64,000 nt of DNA from the NCBI RefSeq assembly GCF_002994615.1, contig NZ_PVNK01000068.1:1-64000 (forward strand). The letters are read 5' to 3'. Position numbers and translations under genes: made by a program. Below, in pieces: positions 17,326-25,846 of the stretch (the stretch's first letter is position 1; every line of letters starts with the position of its first letter). Below the pieces are notes generated by a model. The model had not been told where the DNA came from. It saw only the letters and a list, made by a program, of their open reading frames with translations, and did not search any database. Source of the DNA: Enhygromyxa salina. GTDB lineage: Bacteria; Myxococcota_A; Polyangia; Nannocystales; Nannocystaceae.

Positions 17326-18561
17326 TCAAACGGTTCCCAGCCGAACAACCTGGCCCCGCGGAACCGACCTGCGCTCGCACAGGTGCTCGAGCAGACGTTC
17401 GCTGGCCATTCGTGCGCCCGAAACGTTGCGCGCTGCGGGCCCGAGTTCGAGCTCGGCGAGGCCTCCGCTGACATGGATCCGTGGGTGCCAGCGCAGCGCG
17501 CGATCGACGATCGGATAACCACACTCCGCGCAGGGGAGCCCGAGCTCGGCGATGCTCTGGTCGAGCCAGGCGCCGGGGCGGGCCCGCGCGAAGCCAGTCG
17601 CGAGCACCACTCGATCGGCCGATCGGATCGGGCCGGCTTGGGGCCACAACTCGACGCCGCCGTGGCGCGCGACACGGGCATCGATGATCTGGGCCTCGTG
17701 GACCTCGACCCGACCGCGACGCTCGGCCCGGCGAAACTCGCGCAGGACGTCACGTGGAACGGTCCCGCGGTTGCGCGCCGCGTCGATCATCGCCCGCCGC
17801 CGGCTCATGTCGGGCTCGCGCCGAAAGCCGTCGAGGTGCAGCGGCCCGAGCCAGCCGGGATCACTGTCGAACTGGGCCTCGCGCAGGGGCTTGCGGGTCA
17901 GCAGCGTGACCGGACTGGTTCGATTGCGGCTCTGCGCGAGCGCGAACTGAACCGCCGAGATCCCGCCGCCTACGACCACGAGCTGGTCCGCGTCCGCGAG
18001 CGTCGACGCGTCGAAGTCGTCGTCGAACACGTGCGCGAGGCGGAGCCCGTCACGGGCGAGGGCTTCGGCCCAGGCTGGCCGCGCGAGCCGATCGGAGCCG
18101 AGCGCGAGCACGACTCGGCTCGCGGTGATGGTCTCGGTCTCGGTCTCGGTCTCGACCTCGACCTCGACCTCGAGCCGATCGCCGCGCTCGGTCAGAGCGA
18201 CCGCGCGTCCACGAATGCACAGCTCGGCGATCCGCTGGCTGGCGAGCAGCGCATCGCAATGCTCATCGAAGAGCCGCCGCGACGGTCGGTTGTAGGGCGG
18301 CCGAAACTCGCGCTTTTGGTTGTAGCCGCGCTCGCGTGCGAAGTTGCTCAGGGAGAACGGAGGCCCGTCGAGGTGATGGACCGAGGGCGACCGCATGAAC
18401 CGCATGCCGACCGTCGCCGAGCACTGCCGCCAGCGCGCCAGCGGGTTGGGATGCGGGTCCAGCAGCCGGATCCGATCTCGCTCGACGCCCGCACGGCTGA
18501 GCAGGGCGAGCGCGAGGTGAACACCGTGGACTCCAGCGCCGATGATCAGCCAGTCGAGCAT
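17326..18561 (-). CDS. FAD/NAD(P)-binding oxidoreductase
   Basis: The 411-residue protein opens with the FAD-binding fold MLDWLIIGAGVHGVHL (GxGxxG at 8-13). A second dinucleotide-binding motif, VVVGGGISAVQFALA, lies near residue 195, and an ATGF motif in the C-terminal third is typical of flavin monooxygenases and related FAD/NAD(P) proteins of the SidA/COG4529 style. A Val-Glu/Thr-Glu dipeptide tract inside the protein comes from a hexanucleotide repeat at 18130-18172. The substrate is unknown. Two operator-like sites lie just upstream of the start. It sits 71 bp before the methyltransferase on the same strand. Confidence 0.82.
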   Translation of the reverse strand: MLDWLIIGAGVHGVHLALALLSRAGVERDRIRLLDPHPNPLARWRQCSATVGMRFMRSPSVHHLDGPPFSLSNFARERGYNQKREFRPPYNRPSRRLFDEHCDALLASQRIAELCIRGRAVALTERGDRLEVEVEVETETETETITASRVVLALGSDRLARPAWAEALARDGLRLAHVFDDDFDASTLADADQLVVVGGGISAVQFALAQSRNRTSPVTLLTRKPLREAQFDSDPGWLGPLHLDGFRREPDMSRRRAMIDAARNRGTVPRDVLREFRRAERRGRVEVHEAQIIDARVARHGGVELWPQAGPIRSADRVVLATGFARARPGAWLDQSIAELGLPCAECGYPIVDRALRWHPRIHVSGGLAELELGPAARNVSGARMASERLLEHLCERRSVPRGQVVRLGTV

Positions 18562-18581
18562 CGAGACTGACTTAGCTCGTT

Positions 18582-18622
18582 TTGCAATCGAATTGCAAGA
18601 TGGAGCTGCAAGTCAGTTGCAA
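18582..18622. promoter_or_regulatory. Two operator-like inverted repeats (sites 2 and 3)
   Basis: Site 2 (18582-18598) is TTGCAA-TCGAA-TTGCAA and site 3 (18607-18622) contains TGCAA-GTCAG-TTGCA. Both have the same 5-nt spacer as site 1 at 17282-17302. They lie 21-61 bp upstream of the flavoprotein start at 18561, where a repressor would block transcription; their centres are 24 bp apart. Tandem sites suggest cooperative binding. Confidence 0.65.
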
Positions 18623-18699
18623 GACACGGCGGCCGCGTCGGCGCAGTCGTCGCACAGGCCGAGCCGCAAGTCGGGGCCAGGGGCCTACGACCGAGGTTC

Positions 18700-18792
18700 G
18701 AGCAGGGCCTCGGCGTCAGCAAGAGCAAGCCCAAGGCCAAGGACTTCTTCGCGCGCGGCTGTGAGCTCGGCGGCGGCCGCTACTGCGAGTGA
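18700..18792 (+). pseudogene. Possible tail of a Sel1-repeat protein gene
   Basis: One plus-strand frame ending with TGA at 18790-18792 reads GLGVSKSKPKAKDFFARGCE followed by LGGGRYCE. That resembles the end of a Sel1-like repeat (small-residue helix pairs with GCELG). There is no start or upstream repeat, so it would be a gene remnant. The call rests on about 30 codons. Confidence 0.3.
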
Positions 18793-18800
18793 GTTCCCGA

Positions 18801-19700
18801 TCAGGGGGCGCGCGTACCCAGGCGAAAGACCAGGACGACCGCGCTGCGGGTGATCCCCTTGTGCCAGCTGAAGCGCCTGGCGAACATGCGCATCAAGAAC
18901 TTGGAGATGCGGGGCAGGTACTTATTATTGAGGAAATCGTCGCGCAACAACAGATTGTCCTCTTCGAGGAAGACGTACTCGCCGTCTCGACCCCAAGCTT
19001 GGATCTCGGCCGGGTCTTCGTTGGTGAATTGCATCTCGACGCCATACTTGGCGACGACCTTCTGCGAACTTTTGATCTTGAGCTTGCTGTAGGTGTCGAA
19101 GATGAAGATGCAGCCCGGGAACTGGGCTTTGAGGGTCGAGAACAGGTCCTGCAGCTGCGCCTCGCTCAGGTAGGGGGTGAGCCCCTCGGCGACGAAGATG
19201 AAGGGCCGCGCTCGATGGTCTGGCTCGAGCTGCTCGATCCAGGCGTGCTGCGAGAGGTCCGAGCCAATCATCGCGTAGTTCGTCCTCTCCTCGTAGAACT
19301 CGTGGCGCAGGGCGATCATGTCCGGGAAGTCGACGTCGTAGAAGGGCAGGCCGGCGTCGATTCTGGACTTGTAGCGCTCGCAGCGGTCGCTCAGCCCACA
19401 GCCAAAGTGGACGACGACCGGGTCGTCGAGCTCGGCGAGGTACTTGTCGAGCAGGTCCTCGAAGGACTTGGCACGGACGACTAAGAAGACGGAAGAGGTC
19501 ATCATCCGCATGAGGGCGGAGCTGGCCTCGGTCCTCGCCTCTGCGTCCGAGAGCCGCTCGCAGATGTCACGGGCCTTGCTGAAGTCGAGGAGCCAGTCCT
19601 CTCTCGGCACCTTCTCGGCGTGGAAGGCTTTGGGCTCGAGCACCATCAGCGCGGTCGCGGGCGCGCCCCGGATGTGGTCGACTTGGACTTTGTCGGTCAT
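18801..19700 (-). CDS. Leucine carboxyl methyltransferase-family (PPM/TcmP-type) methyltransferase
   Basis: I set the start at the ATG at 19700 (MTDKVQVDH); the longer reading adds an atypical 14 residues. The 299-residue protein shows the LCM-family motifs: VVVHFGCGLSDRCERYKSR (motif I with a nearby Arg), YDVDFPDMIALR (SAM-binding acidic strand end), and FIFVAEGLTPYLSEAQLQ (the EG.Y..E signature). Members O-methylate carboxyl or hydroxyl groups in primary or secondary metabolism; the acceptor here is unknown. It is monocistronic, with gene-poor DNA upstream. Confidence 0.88.
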   Translation of the reverse strand: MTDKVQVDHIRGAPATALMVLEPKAFHAEKVPREDWLLDFSKARDICERLSDAEARTEASSALMRMMTSSVFLVVRAKSFEDLLDKYLAELDDPVVVHFGCGLSDRCERYKSRIDAGLPFYDVDFPDMIALRHEFYEERTNYAMIGSDLSQHAWIEQLEPDHRARPFIFVAEGLTPYLSEAQLQDLFSTLKAQFPGCIFIFDTYSKLKIKSSQKVVAKYGVEMQFTNEDPAEIQAWGRDGEYVFLEEDNLLLRDDFLNNKYLPRISKFLMRMFARRFSWHKGITRSAVVLVFRLGTRAP

Positions 19701-19986
19701 GGATCCCTGGGGAACGCTAGCTATGGATGCCGAGCGTGGCAAGCTCAGGGCAGCTCATGCGCTCGCAACCACAAACTGCCAACCCACTCGAGCGCAGCGA
19801 TGAAGTATCGCTTGCGATGCCACTTCGGCTCAGTCCGTTAGGCGAGGGGGAGCTCGCGCCCCGTGTCCCCAGCTTGTTCATCGTGTGTGGCCGGGCCGCT
19901 CGTGAATTCGTGGCCTTCGATCGGGAGCCGTCCCCGTGCGTGAACTCGACGAGCCCAAGTTTCACGATGGCGTCGTGTGCCGCGAA

Positions 19987-20376
19987 TCAGATGGAGGCGC
20001 TCAGTCTGTGCCCACAGCTACCGTCTGATGTCCAAGGGTCGTTCGCAGCCTGCACGATGTGAGGGGGTGCCGAGGCCGCAAGGGTTGCGATGTCGTCCGG
20101 GAGCTGCTCGAGTGCTGCGATGCCCTCGAACTCCTGGCCCCAATTGCTCGCGGTTGGCACGGGCCGAAGGTAGTATGCGAGGTTCTCGCGCGGCGCAGCG
20201 CGGCGAGCTGCTCGGGGTCCATGCGGTGCGTGCCCGAGTGCTCGGCGATCATGCGAGTCCTTCAGCCAACCTTGCCCAGCAGGTGATCGTCAGTCGTCCA
20301 GTACACCGGCCGGCGATCGCTCAGCGCGGAAACAAACACGTCGGCACGGGCGAGCACGAAGCGAACGAGAACCGGC
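19987..20376 (-). pseudogene. Decayed gene pair, possibly toxin-antitoxin-like
   Basis: Read on the minus strand, 20376-20270 gives RADVFVSALSDRRPVYW then TTDDHLLGKVG and a stop, reminiscent of the end of a small PIN-like protein. From the ATG at 20252, residues MIAEHSGTHRMDPEQLAALR are coding-like; one base shift then gives LAYYLRPVPTASNWGQEFE and runs to a TGA at 19987-19989. This looks like a frameshifted gene. The rest of 19701-20376 shows nothing recognisable. Both identities are tentative. Confidence 0.3.
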
Positions 20377-20774
20377 GAGAACCGGACTCAGAGTCTTCCT
20401 TTGATCCTCAGATCACCCAGGAGGTCCGGGGAGCTGAGGGGCGGACTCCCGAACCTGGCAACCGGGGGATCTGGGCTCGAAACTCCGTTCTAAGCCTCAT
20501 AACACCGTTTTGAGTCGCACGCAAACTCGGGAGAACCGGACTAGTGGAGAACCGGACTCAGAGTCTTCCTTTGATCCTCAGATCACCCAGGAGGTCCGGG
20601 GAGCTGAGGGGCGCGGGAGAACCGGATGGGCGCGGGAGAACCGGACTCAGAGTCTTCCTTTGATCCTCAGATCACCCAGGAGGTCCGGGGAGCTGAGGGG
20701 CGGACTCCCGAACCTGGCAACCGGTGGATCTGGACTCGAAACTCCGTTCTAAGCCTTAGAACGACGTTTTTGAG
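20377..20774 (+). repeat. Three dispersed copies of a ~138-bp repeat plus GAGAACCGG fragments
   Basis: Copies 1 (20377-20513) and 3 (20636-20774) are nearly full length and copy 2 (20547-20613) is a 5' half. All begin GAGAACCGGACTCAGAGTCT and share CCCAGGAGGTCCGGGGAGCT. Short GAGAACCGG pieces also occur at 20367, 20531 and 20616. In one plus-strand frame each copy reads SESSFDPQITQEVRGAEG, but no ORF of real length results. The block lies directly upstream of the HUH transposase gene and may be its substrate repeat or a separate dispersed family. Confidence 0.75.
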
Positions 20775-20848
20775 GTTCATCGGAATACAAACACACACGA
20801 ACTGCAAGAATCCCTGCAACACCAGGCGCCGCGGGCCGAGAACCCTGC

Positions 20849-21838
20849 GTGGCCACCTCCGCCCAGAAGCAAGCCAGCGCCGCCCGTCGGGCGAAAAACC
20901 GAGCCCGCGGCCTCGCCCGCGACTACCTGCGTGTTCGCGCTCGGCCGATCTATCGCGGTGGCCGCTACAAGATCACCAGGCGCTGCATCGGCCGGCTGTT
21001 CCTCTTCTCTCCAGGATACAAGCCTGCCGAGCTCACCAACTTCCTCGGCTACTGCCTCGCCTACGCGGCGACGCGCTACGGCATCCAGGTCCACTCGAGC
21101 CTGTGGATGTCCAATCACCACCACACCGACCTCACGGATCCTGACGCCAACCTGGTGCCCTTCAAGCAGCTCCTGCACAGTCTCGTCGCCCGGGGTCGCA
21201 ACGCCCAGCTCGGACGCACTGACAGCGTTTGGAGCGGCGACGGCCCATGCGACACGCAGCGGCCGACCGACGACGAGTCGCTGATGGACCTCGTCTACAC
21301 GCTGACCAACCCGGTCGAGGCCGGGCTCGTCAAGTGGTCGCGCGACTGGCCGAGCTTCACCACGATCGGCTGGCGCTTCGGCGAGACCCGGACCTTCAAG
21401 CGGCCGGATGGGATCTTCGACGAGGACGGCGACATGCCCGAGGAGGTCTCGCTGACCCTGGTCCGGCCGGCGATCTTCTCGAAGATCGATGACGACGCGT
21501 TCTACGACAAGTTGATGGACGCGGTGCGTGAGCGCGAGCTCGAGATTCATCGATACATGCGCAAGGTCGGGCGTCGGTTCATGGGGCAGCGCAAGCTCGC
21601 CCAGCAGCGCTGGAATCGTGCGCCGCAGAGCTTCGAGGAGCGGTTCACGATCACACCGAAGCACGCGGCCTCGTGCCTGAGGCTGGTCTTGAACGAGGTG
21701 GCGCGGGATCGGGAGTGGGAGCGTGACTACGCGGCGGCGCGGGCGGCTCTACTCGCGGGTGAGCCGGCGGTGTTTCCTGCGGGGACTTATTGGATGCGGC
21801 GCTTCGCGGGTGTTGATGTGATCGCGCAGGCGCCGTAG
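20849..21838 (+). CDS. RAYT-type HUH (Y1) transposase
   Basis: The 329-residue protein has the REP-associated tyrosine transposase layout. The HUH metal-binding motif appears as NHHH (residues 89-92, in WMSNHHHTDL), and YTLTNPVEAGLVKWSRDWPS corresponds to the family signature Y-x3-NPV-x-AGLV with W near the C-end, supplying the catalytic Tyr. The middle HUH residue is itself His, an unusual choice. The N-terminus is very basic. These enzymes nick single-stranded DNA at palindromic repeats. It is bracketed by two repeat families, and its last 58 bp are duplicated downstream, so it is part of an actively rearranged array. Confidence 0.85.
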   Translation: MATSAQKQASAARRAKNRARGLARDYLRVRARPIYRGGRYKITRRCIGRLFLFSPGYKPAELTNFLGYCLAYAATRYGIQVHSSLWMSNHHHTDLTDPDANLVPFKQLLHSLVARGRNAQLGRTDSVWSGDGPCDTQRPTDDESLMDLVYTLTNPVEAGLVKWSRDWPSFTTIGWRFGETRTFKRPDGIFDEDGDMPEEVSLTLVRPAIFSKIDDDAFYDKLMDAVRERELEIHRYMRKVGRRFMGQRKLAQQRWNRAPQSFEERFTITPKHAASCLRLVLNEVARDREWERDYAAARAALLAGEPAVFPAGTYWMRRFAGVDVIAQAP

Positions 21839-22633
21839 CGGGTGGAAAATAGAGAGATGGCGGGGTCGCGCGAGCCATCCTGCCGGGGTGTATTGGTTCG
21901 GCGGCGTTGAGACCCAGCTTGAGGGGCGAAACAACACGATTGTCGAGCTTCGATCATCGAAAGTGGGCGTGTATTTGTGGCTTGAGGAGCGTCGGACGAG
22001 CAACCCGGGTCTCTAGATGACTGGGTTTTGTCCGGCGCTCGCAAAGACTCCCCGTCCGGATGCCCCGCGGATTTGCGGGGACTTACTGGATGCGGCGCTT
22101 CGCGGGTGTTGATGTGATCGCGCAGGCGCCGTAGCAGGTGGAAAATAGAGAGACGGCGGGGTCGCGTGAGCCATCCTGCCGGGGTGTATTGGTTCGGCGG
22201 CGTTGAGACCCAGCTTGAGGGGCGAAACAACACGATTGTTGAGCTTCGGTCATCGAAAGTGGGCGTGTACTTGTGGCTTGAGGAGCGTCGGACGAGCAAC
22301 CCGGGTCTCGAGATGACTGGTTTTTGTCCGGCGCTCGCAAAGACTCCCCGTCCGGATGCCCTCCGGATCTTATCGGACGAGCAACCCGGGTCTCGAGATG
22401 ACTGGTTTTTGTCCGGCGCTCGCAAAGACTCCCCGTCCGGATCGCACTGGATGCGCAAAGACTCCCCGTCCGGATGCCCTCGGTCTCTGAGGGGCGAAAC
22501 AACACGATTGTCGAGCTTCGATCATCGAAAGTGGGCGTGTATTTGTGGCTTGAGGAGCGTCGGACGAGCAACCCGGGTCTCGAGATGACTGGGTTTTGTC
22601 CGGCGCTCGCAAAGACTCCCCGTCCAGATGCCC
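21781..22633 (+). repeat. Direct-repeat array downstream of the transposase
   Basis: A unit of about 285 bp occurs at 21781-22065 and again at 22077-22361 (period 296 bp). It includes the last 58 bp of the transposase gene. Partial copies follow at 22373-22442 (3' 70 bp), 22447-22480 (start joined to end) and 22488-22633 (3' half). The 3' part CGCAAAGACTCCCCGTCCGG is found in all five. The 834-bp interval 21839-22672 contains no gene besides these repeats. The pattern suggests repeated partial duplication by transposase nicking or replication slippage. Confidence 0.85.
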
Positions 22634-22672
22634 CTTTGAGCTGGTCGCGGCGGGCGTGCCCCCTGCGTAGGT

Positions 22673-23662
22673 TTAGGAGCCGCTCTTCTTCGACGACTTC
22701 TTCGACGACTTGGGCCGGGCGCGCTTGGGCATCTTGAGCACGTCGAAGTCGCGGGCCGCGACGATCTCGCCCTCGGTAAAGACCTCGCGGGCCTCGGCCA
22801 AGAACGGCGCCGTGCGTTCGTAGCGGCGCGAGAAGTGGGTCAGGACCAGCGTCTTGACCCCGGCTTCCTTGGCGATCTGCGCGGCCTGCTCGGCGGTCAG
22901 GTGGCCGTTGTCCCGGGCCCGGTCGGTGTCTTCGCGCAGGTAGGTCGACTCGCAGATCAGCATGTCGGCGCCACGGGCGAGCTCGAAGGCGTTGTCGCAC
23001 AGGCGGGTGTCCATGACGAAGGCCACGACCTGACCGCGGCGGGGCACGCCGACGTCCGCGAGCTCCACGCGCCGACCCTCGACCTCGACGGAGCCCTCGC
23101 GCTGGAGCTGCTTGATGACCGCGCCGCGCAAGCCGGCGGCCGCGAGCTTGTCGGGCAGCAGGGTCCAGCCGGCCTGCTCTTCGACCCGGTAGCCGAGGGT
23201 CGGGACGCCATGGCTGAGGCTCAGGACCTTCAGGGCCAGGCCCTTGCCGCCGACCTCGGCGCTCCAGACCTCGTTGAGCTCGGTCTTGCTCTGGGCCTCG
23301 GCGATCGGGTGACCGTGGACCTCGGCGCGGTCGTGGTAGATCGAGGCCCGGCGCAGGCGGCGATAGAATTTTTCCCCGCTCGAGGGGAAGAACACGTGCA
23401 CGGGGTGGGGGCAGCCGTCGAGCGAGAGCAGCTGCGAGATCCCGGCGAGGCCGAGGCAGTGGTCACCGTGGAAGTGCGTGATGCAGATCTTGGTGATGTC
23501 GGTCGACGACACGCCTGCGTGGATCAGCTGACGCTGCGTGCCCTCGCCGGGGTCGAAGAGGAAGCCTTCACCGTCCCAGCGCAGCAGGTAACCGTTGTGG
23601 TTGCGGTAGCGCGTGGGGACCTGGCTGGCGGTACCGAGTACGACGAGCTCACGGACTGACAT
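22673..23662 (-). CDS. rnz: Ribonuclease Z
   Basis: The ATG at 23662 opens MSVRELVVLGTASQVPTRYR, the standard N-terminus; upstream in-frame codons would run into the flavoprotein promoter. The 329-residue protein has the metallo-beta-lactamase zinc motif THFHGDHCLGLAG, GVPTLGYRVEE, the conserved FVMDTRLCDNA and CESTYL strands, and THFSRRYE near the C-terminus. These are typical of tRNA 3'-endonuclease RNase Z. The final 20 residues are a Lys/Ser-rich tail that may contact RNA. It cleaves 3' trailers of pre-tRNA in the cytoplasm. It is divergent from the flavoprotein at 23808. Confidence 0.93.
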   Translation of the reverse strand: MSVRELVVLGTASQVPTRYRNHNGYLLRWDGEGFLFDPGEGTQRQLIHAGVSSTDITKICITHFHGDHCLGLAGISQLLSLDGCPHPVHVFFPSSGEKFYRRLRRASIYHDRAEVHGHPIAEAQSKTELNEVWSAEVGGKGLALKVLSLSHGVPTLGYRVEEQAGWTLLPDKLAAAGLRGAVIKQLQREGSVEVEGRRVELADVGVPRRGQVVAFVMDTRLCDNAFELARGADMLICESTYLREDTDRARDNGHLTAEQAAQIAKEAGVKTLVLTHFSRRYERTAPFLAEAREVFTEGEIVAARDFDVLKMPKRARPKSSKKSSKKSGS

Positions 23663-23807
23663 GGGGTGCTCCGGGTGCCCGAACGCGGTCGAGCCGGCTC
23701 GGGGGGCGGGAGCATAGCCGCTGGCTCGCTCGGCGCCAGCGGGTGATCCGAGATGATCGCAAAGACCGACGTATCTTTGCGCGAGCTTGGGCGTAGAGTG
23801 CAGGAAC

Positions 23808-25223
23808 ATGAGCGAAGCAGTCATCCACGCCGATGTCGCGGTCATCGGGGCCGGCTCCGCGGGCCTGGTCGCGCGCCGACACGCGCTGCGCAGCGGGGCC
23901 AAGCGCGTGCTCCTGATCGAGGGCGGGCCCTACGGGACGACCTGCGCGCGCGTCGGTTGCATGCCCTCGAAGCTGCTGATCGCCGCGGCCGATGCGGCCG
24001 AGCAGCTGCGCTCGGCCAGGATGTTTGGGATCGAGGCCGGGAGCGTCGAGATCGACGGCGCCGCGGTCATGGCCCGGGTTCAGCGTGAGCGCGATCGCTT
24101 CGCCGGGTTCGCCGTCGAGTCGAGCGAGGCGATCGACGCGTCCGATCGCGTCCGCGGCTGGGCGCGCTTTGTCGGGCCGCGCAGCCTGGTCGTGGACACC
24201 GCAGAGGGCTCGGTCCGGGTCGAGGCCAGGGCCGTCGTCGTCGCAACCGGGTCCACGCCCTGGGTCCCGCCGGGGCTGCGCGGGCTCGGCGATCGCCTGC
24301 TGACCAGCGACAGCGTGTTCGAGCTGCCGACCCTGCCCCGCTCGCTCGCGGTCGTCGGCGCCGGGGCGATCGGGCTCGAGCTCGGCCAGGCGATGCACCG
24401 CCTCGGCGTCGAGACCATGATCTTCGCCAAGGGCAGCCGCATGCCGCTGGTCTCGAGCGAGGTCATGCAGGGCGTCGCCCGCGAGCTGTTCGAGGCCTCG
24501 CTGGCGCTGCACCTCGGCGTCGCGGATGTCGCGGGCGAGCGACTCGAGGGCGATCGTGGCGTGCAGCTGCGCTGGACCGGGGCCGACGGCGGCGCGCGCG
24601 AGGCCGAGTTCGAGTATGTGCTCGCTGCGACCGGTCGTCGCTCCCAGCTCGATCGTCTCGACCTTGGCCAGGCCGGCGTCGAGCTCGACGCCGAGGGCAG
24701 GCCGACAAGCTGGGATCTGCGGACCACGCAGATCGCCGACGCGCCGATCTTCATGGCCGGAGACGTGACTGGCGTGCGCACGATCCTGCATGAAGCCAGC
24801 GCCGAGGGTCGGATCGCCGGGAGCAACGCGGCGCGCCACCCCGACGTGCGTGCCCACGATCGCCAGGTGCCGCTTCGGATCATGTTCACGGATCCAAACA
24901 TCGCGGTCGTCGGCGAGATCCCAGGCGACGCAGACGAGCGCGCGTGCGCCTTCGGCGAGGTCGACTTCAGCAACCAGGGCCGGGCGCGGATCATCGGCCA
25001 TGCCCACGGTCGGGTGCGGATCTACGGGCGCCGAGAGGGCGGCGAGATCCTCGGCGCCGAGATGATCGGCCCCGGCGCCGAGCACATGGCGCATTTGCTC
25101 GCGTGGTCGATCGAGCAGGGTCTGAGCGCGCAGCGGGCGGTGGAGATGCCCTACTACCACCCGGTAGTCGAGGAGGGGCTGCGGACCGCGTTCGGCGAGC
25201 TGGCCAAGAAATGCAGGGCGTGA
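23808..25223 (+). CDS. Dihydrolipoyl dehydrogenase-like pyridine nucleotide-disulfide oxidoreductase
   Basis: I chose the ATG at 23808, preceded by AGG, over an upstream TTG. The 471-residue protein has the class I flavoprotein disulfide reductase layout: FAD motif VAVIGAGSAGLVARR, redox-active CARVGCMPSK (C-x4-C), NAD motif LAVVGAGAIGLELGQ, second FAD motif IFMAGDVTG, and dimerisation-domain catalytic HPVVEE near the end. It probably transfers electrons between a dithiol and NAD(P). The loop before the first Cys reads GPYGTT rather than the GGTC of classic Lpd, so the substrate may not be lipoamide. No 2-oxoacid dehydrogenase genes are nearby. The next gene, a lipoprotein, starts 38 bp downstream. 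Confidence 0.85.
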   Translation: MSEAVIHADVAVIGAGSAGLVARRHALRSGAKRVLLIEGGPYGTTCARVGCMPSKLLIAAADAAEQLRSARMFGIEAGSVEIDGAAVMARVQRERDRFAGFAVESSEAIDASDRVRGWARFVGPRSLVVDTAEGSVRVEARAVVVATGSTPWVPPGLRGLGDRLLTSDSVFELPTLPRSLAVVGAGAIGLELGQAMHRLGVETMIFAKGSRMPLVSSEVMQGVARELFEASLALHLGVADVAGERLEGDRGVQLRWTGADGGAREAEFEYVLAATGRRSQLDRLDLGQAGVELDAEGRPTSWDLRTTQIADAPIFMAGDVTGVRTILHEASAEGRIAGSNAARHPDVRAHDRQVPLRIMFTDPNIAVVGEIPGDADERACAFGEVDFSNQGRARIIGHAHGRVRIYGRREGGEILGAEMIGPGAEHMAHLLAWSIEQGLSAQRAVEMPYYHPVVEEGLRTAFGELAKKCRA

Positions 25224-25261
25224 GCCCCGAGAGCCCCGAGGCCTGGGGGTACAGTCCACCC

Positions 25262-25831
25262 ATGCAAACGCATCACTGGATCGTCGCGTTCACGGCCGCG
25301 CTCGGGCTCATGGCTTGCGGGAAGGGCAAGCCGGGAAGCGAGCACGCGGACGCGCCAGCGGCGAGCGTTGGCGCGACCCAGTCCGAAGTCGCGCCGATCG
25401 AGGTGACTGGCGTCCGCCTCGAGGTCACCAACCCGTCGATCTCGCCGGACGACCGCGTCGACCGGGTCTGGGTGCTCGAGGGCTCGGCCGTCGAGGGCTT
25501 CGACGCGCTCATCGCCGAGCTGTTGAGCCAGACCAAGGTCAACGATCGGATCACCCTCGGGGAGTACGTCCACCTGGTCGAGGCCCGAGACCAGGCCGCG
25601 CTCGCCGAGCTCCGTGCCCACGCGCCCCCGGCCAACGTACCCCTCGACGGCGCTTCACGCCGCGAGCTCTCGCTGCTGCGCGGAGGTCAGGAGATCTTCG
25701 AGTTCGATTGGGACATGGCCTACTCGGGCGCGCTCGTGGACGAACTCGAGCAGCTCGTCGTCAAGCGGGGGACGCTGAGCGAGACACGCCCCGCCAAACT
25801 CGACGAGCGCGAGCCCGTCGAGCCCGAGTGA
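25262..25831 (+). CDS. Small lipoprotein of unknown function
   Basis: The ATG at 25262 gives a lipoprotein signal (hydrophobic residues 7-18, then LMAC). The 189-residue product has an Ala/Ser linker and a soluble domain starting near VRLEVTNPSIS, mixed alpha/beta and acidic at its C-terminus. I recognise no family. It follows the flavoprotein by 38 bp and precedes a membrane-protein gene by 15 bp, so the three may form an operon. Confidence 0.75.
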   Translation: MQTHHWIVAFTAALGLMACGKGKPGSEHADAPAASVGATQSEVAPIEVTGVRLEVTNPSISPDDRVDRVWVLEGSAVEGFDALIAELLSQTKVNDRITLGEYVHLVEARDQAALAELRAHAPPANVPLDGASRRELSLLRGGQEIFEFDWDMAYSGALVDELEQLVVKRGTLSETRPAKLDEREPVEPE

Positions 25832-25846
25832 CCACCGTGCCGCCCA

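Noticed and set aside
20377-22633. Regularly spaced repeats as a CRISPR array
   Set aside because: Units are 70-296 bp, unequal, without uniform spacers, and no cas genes are near.
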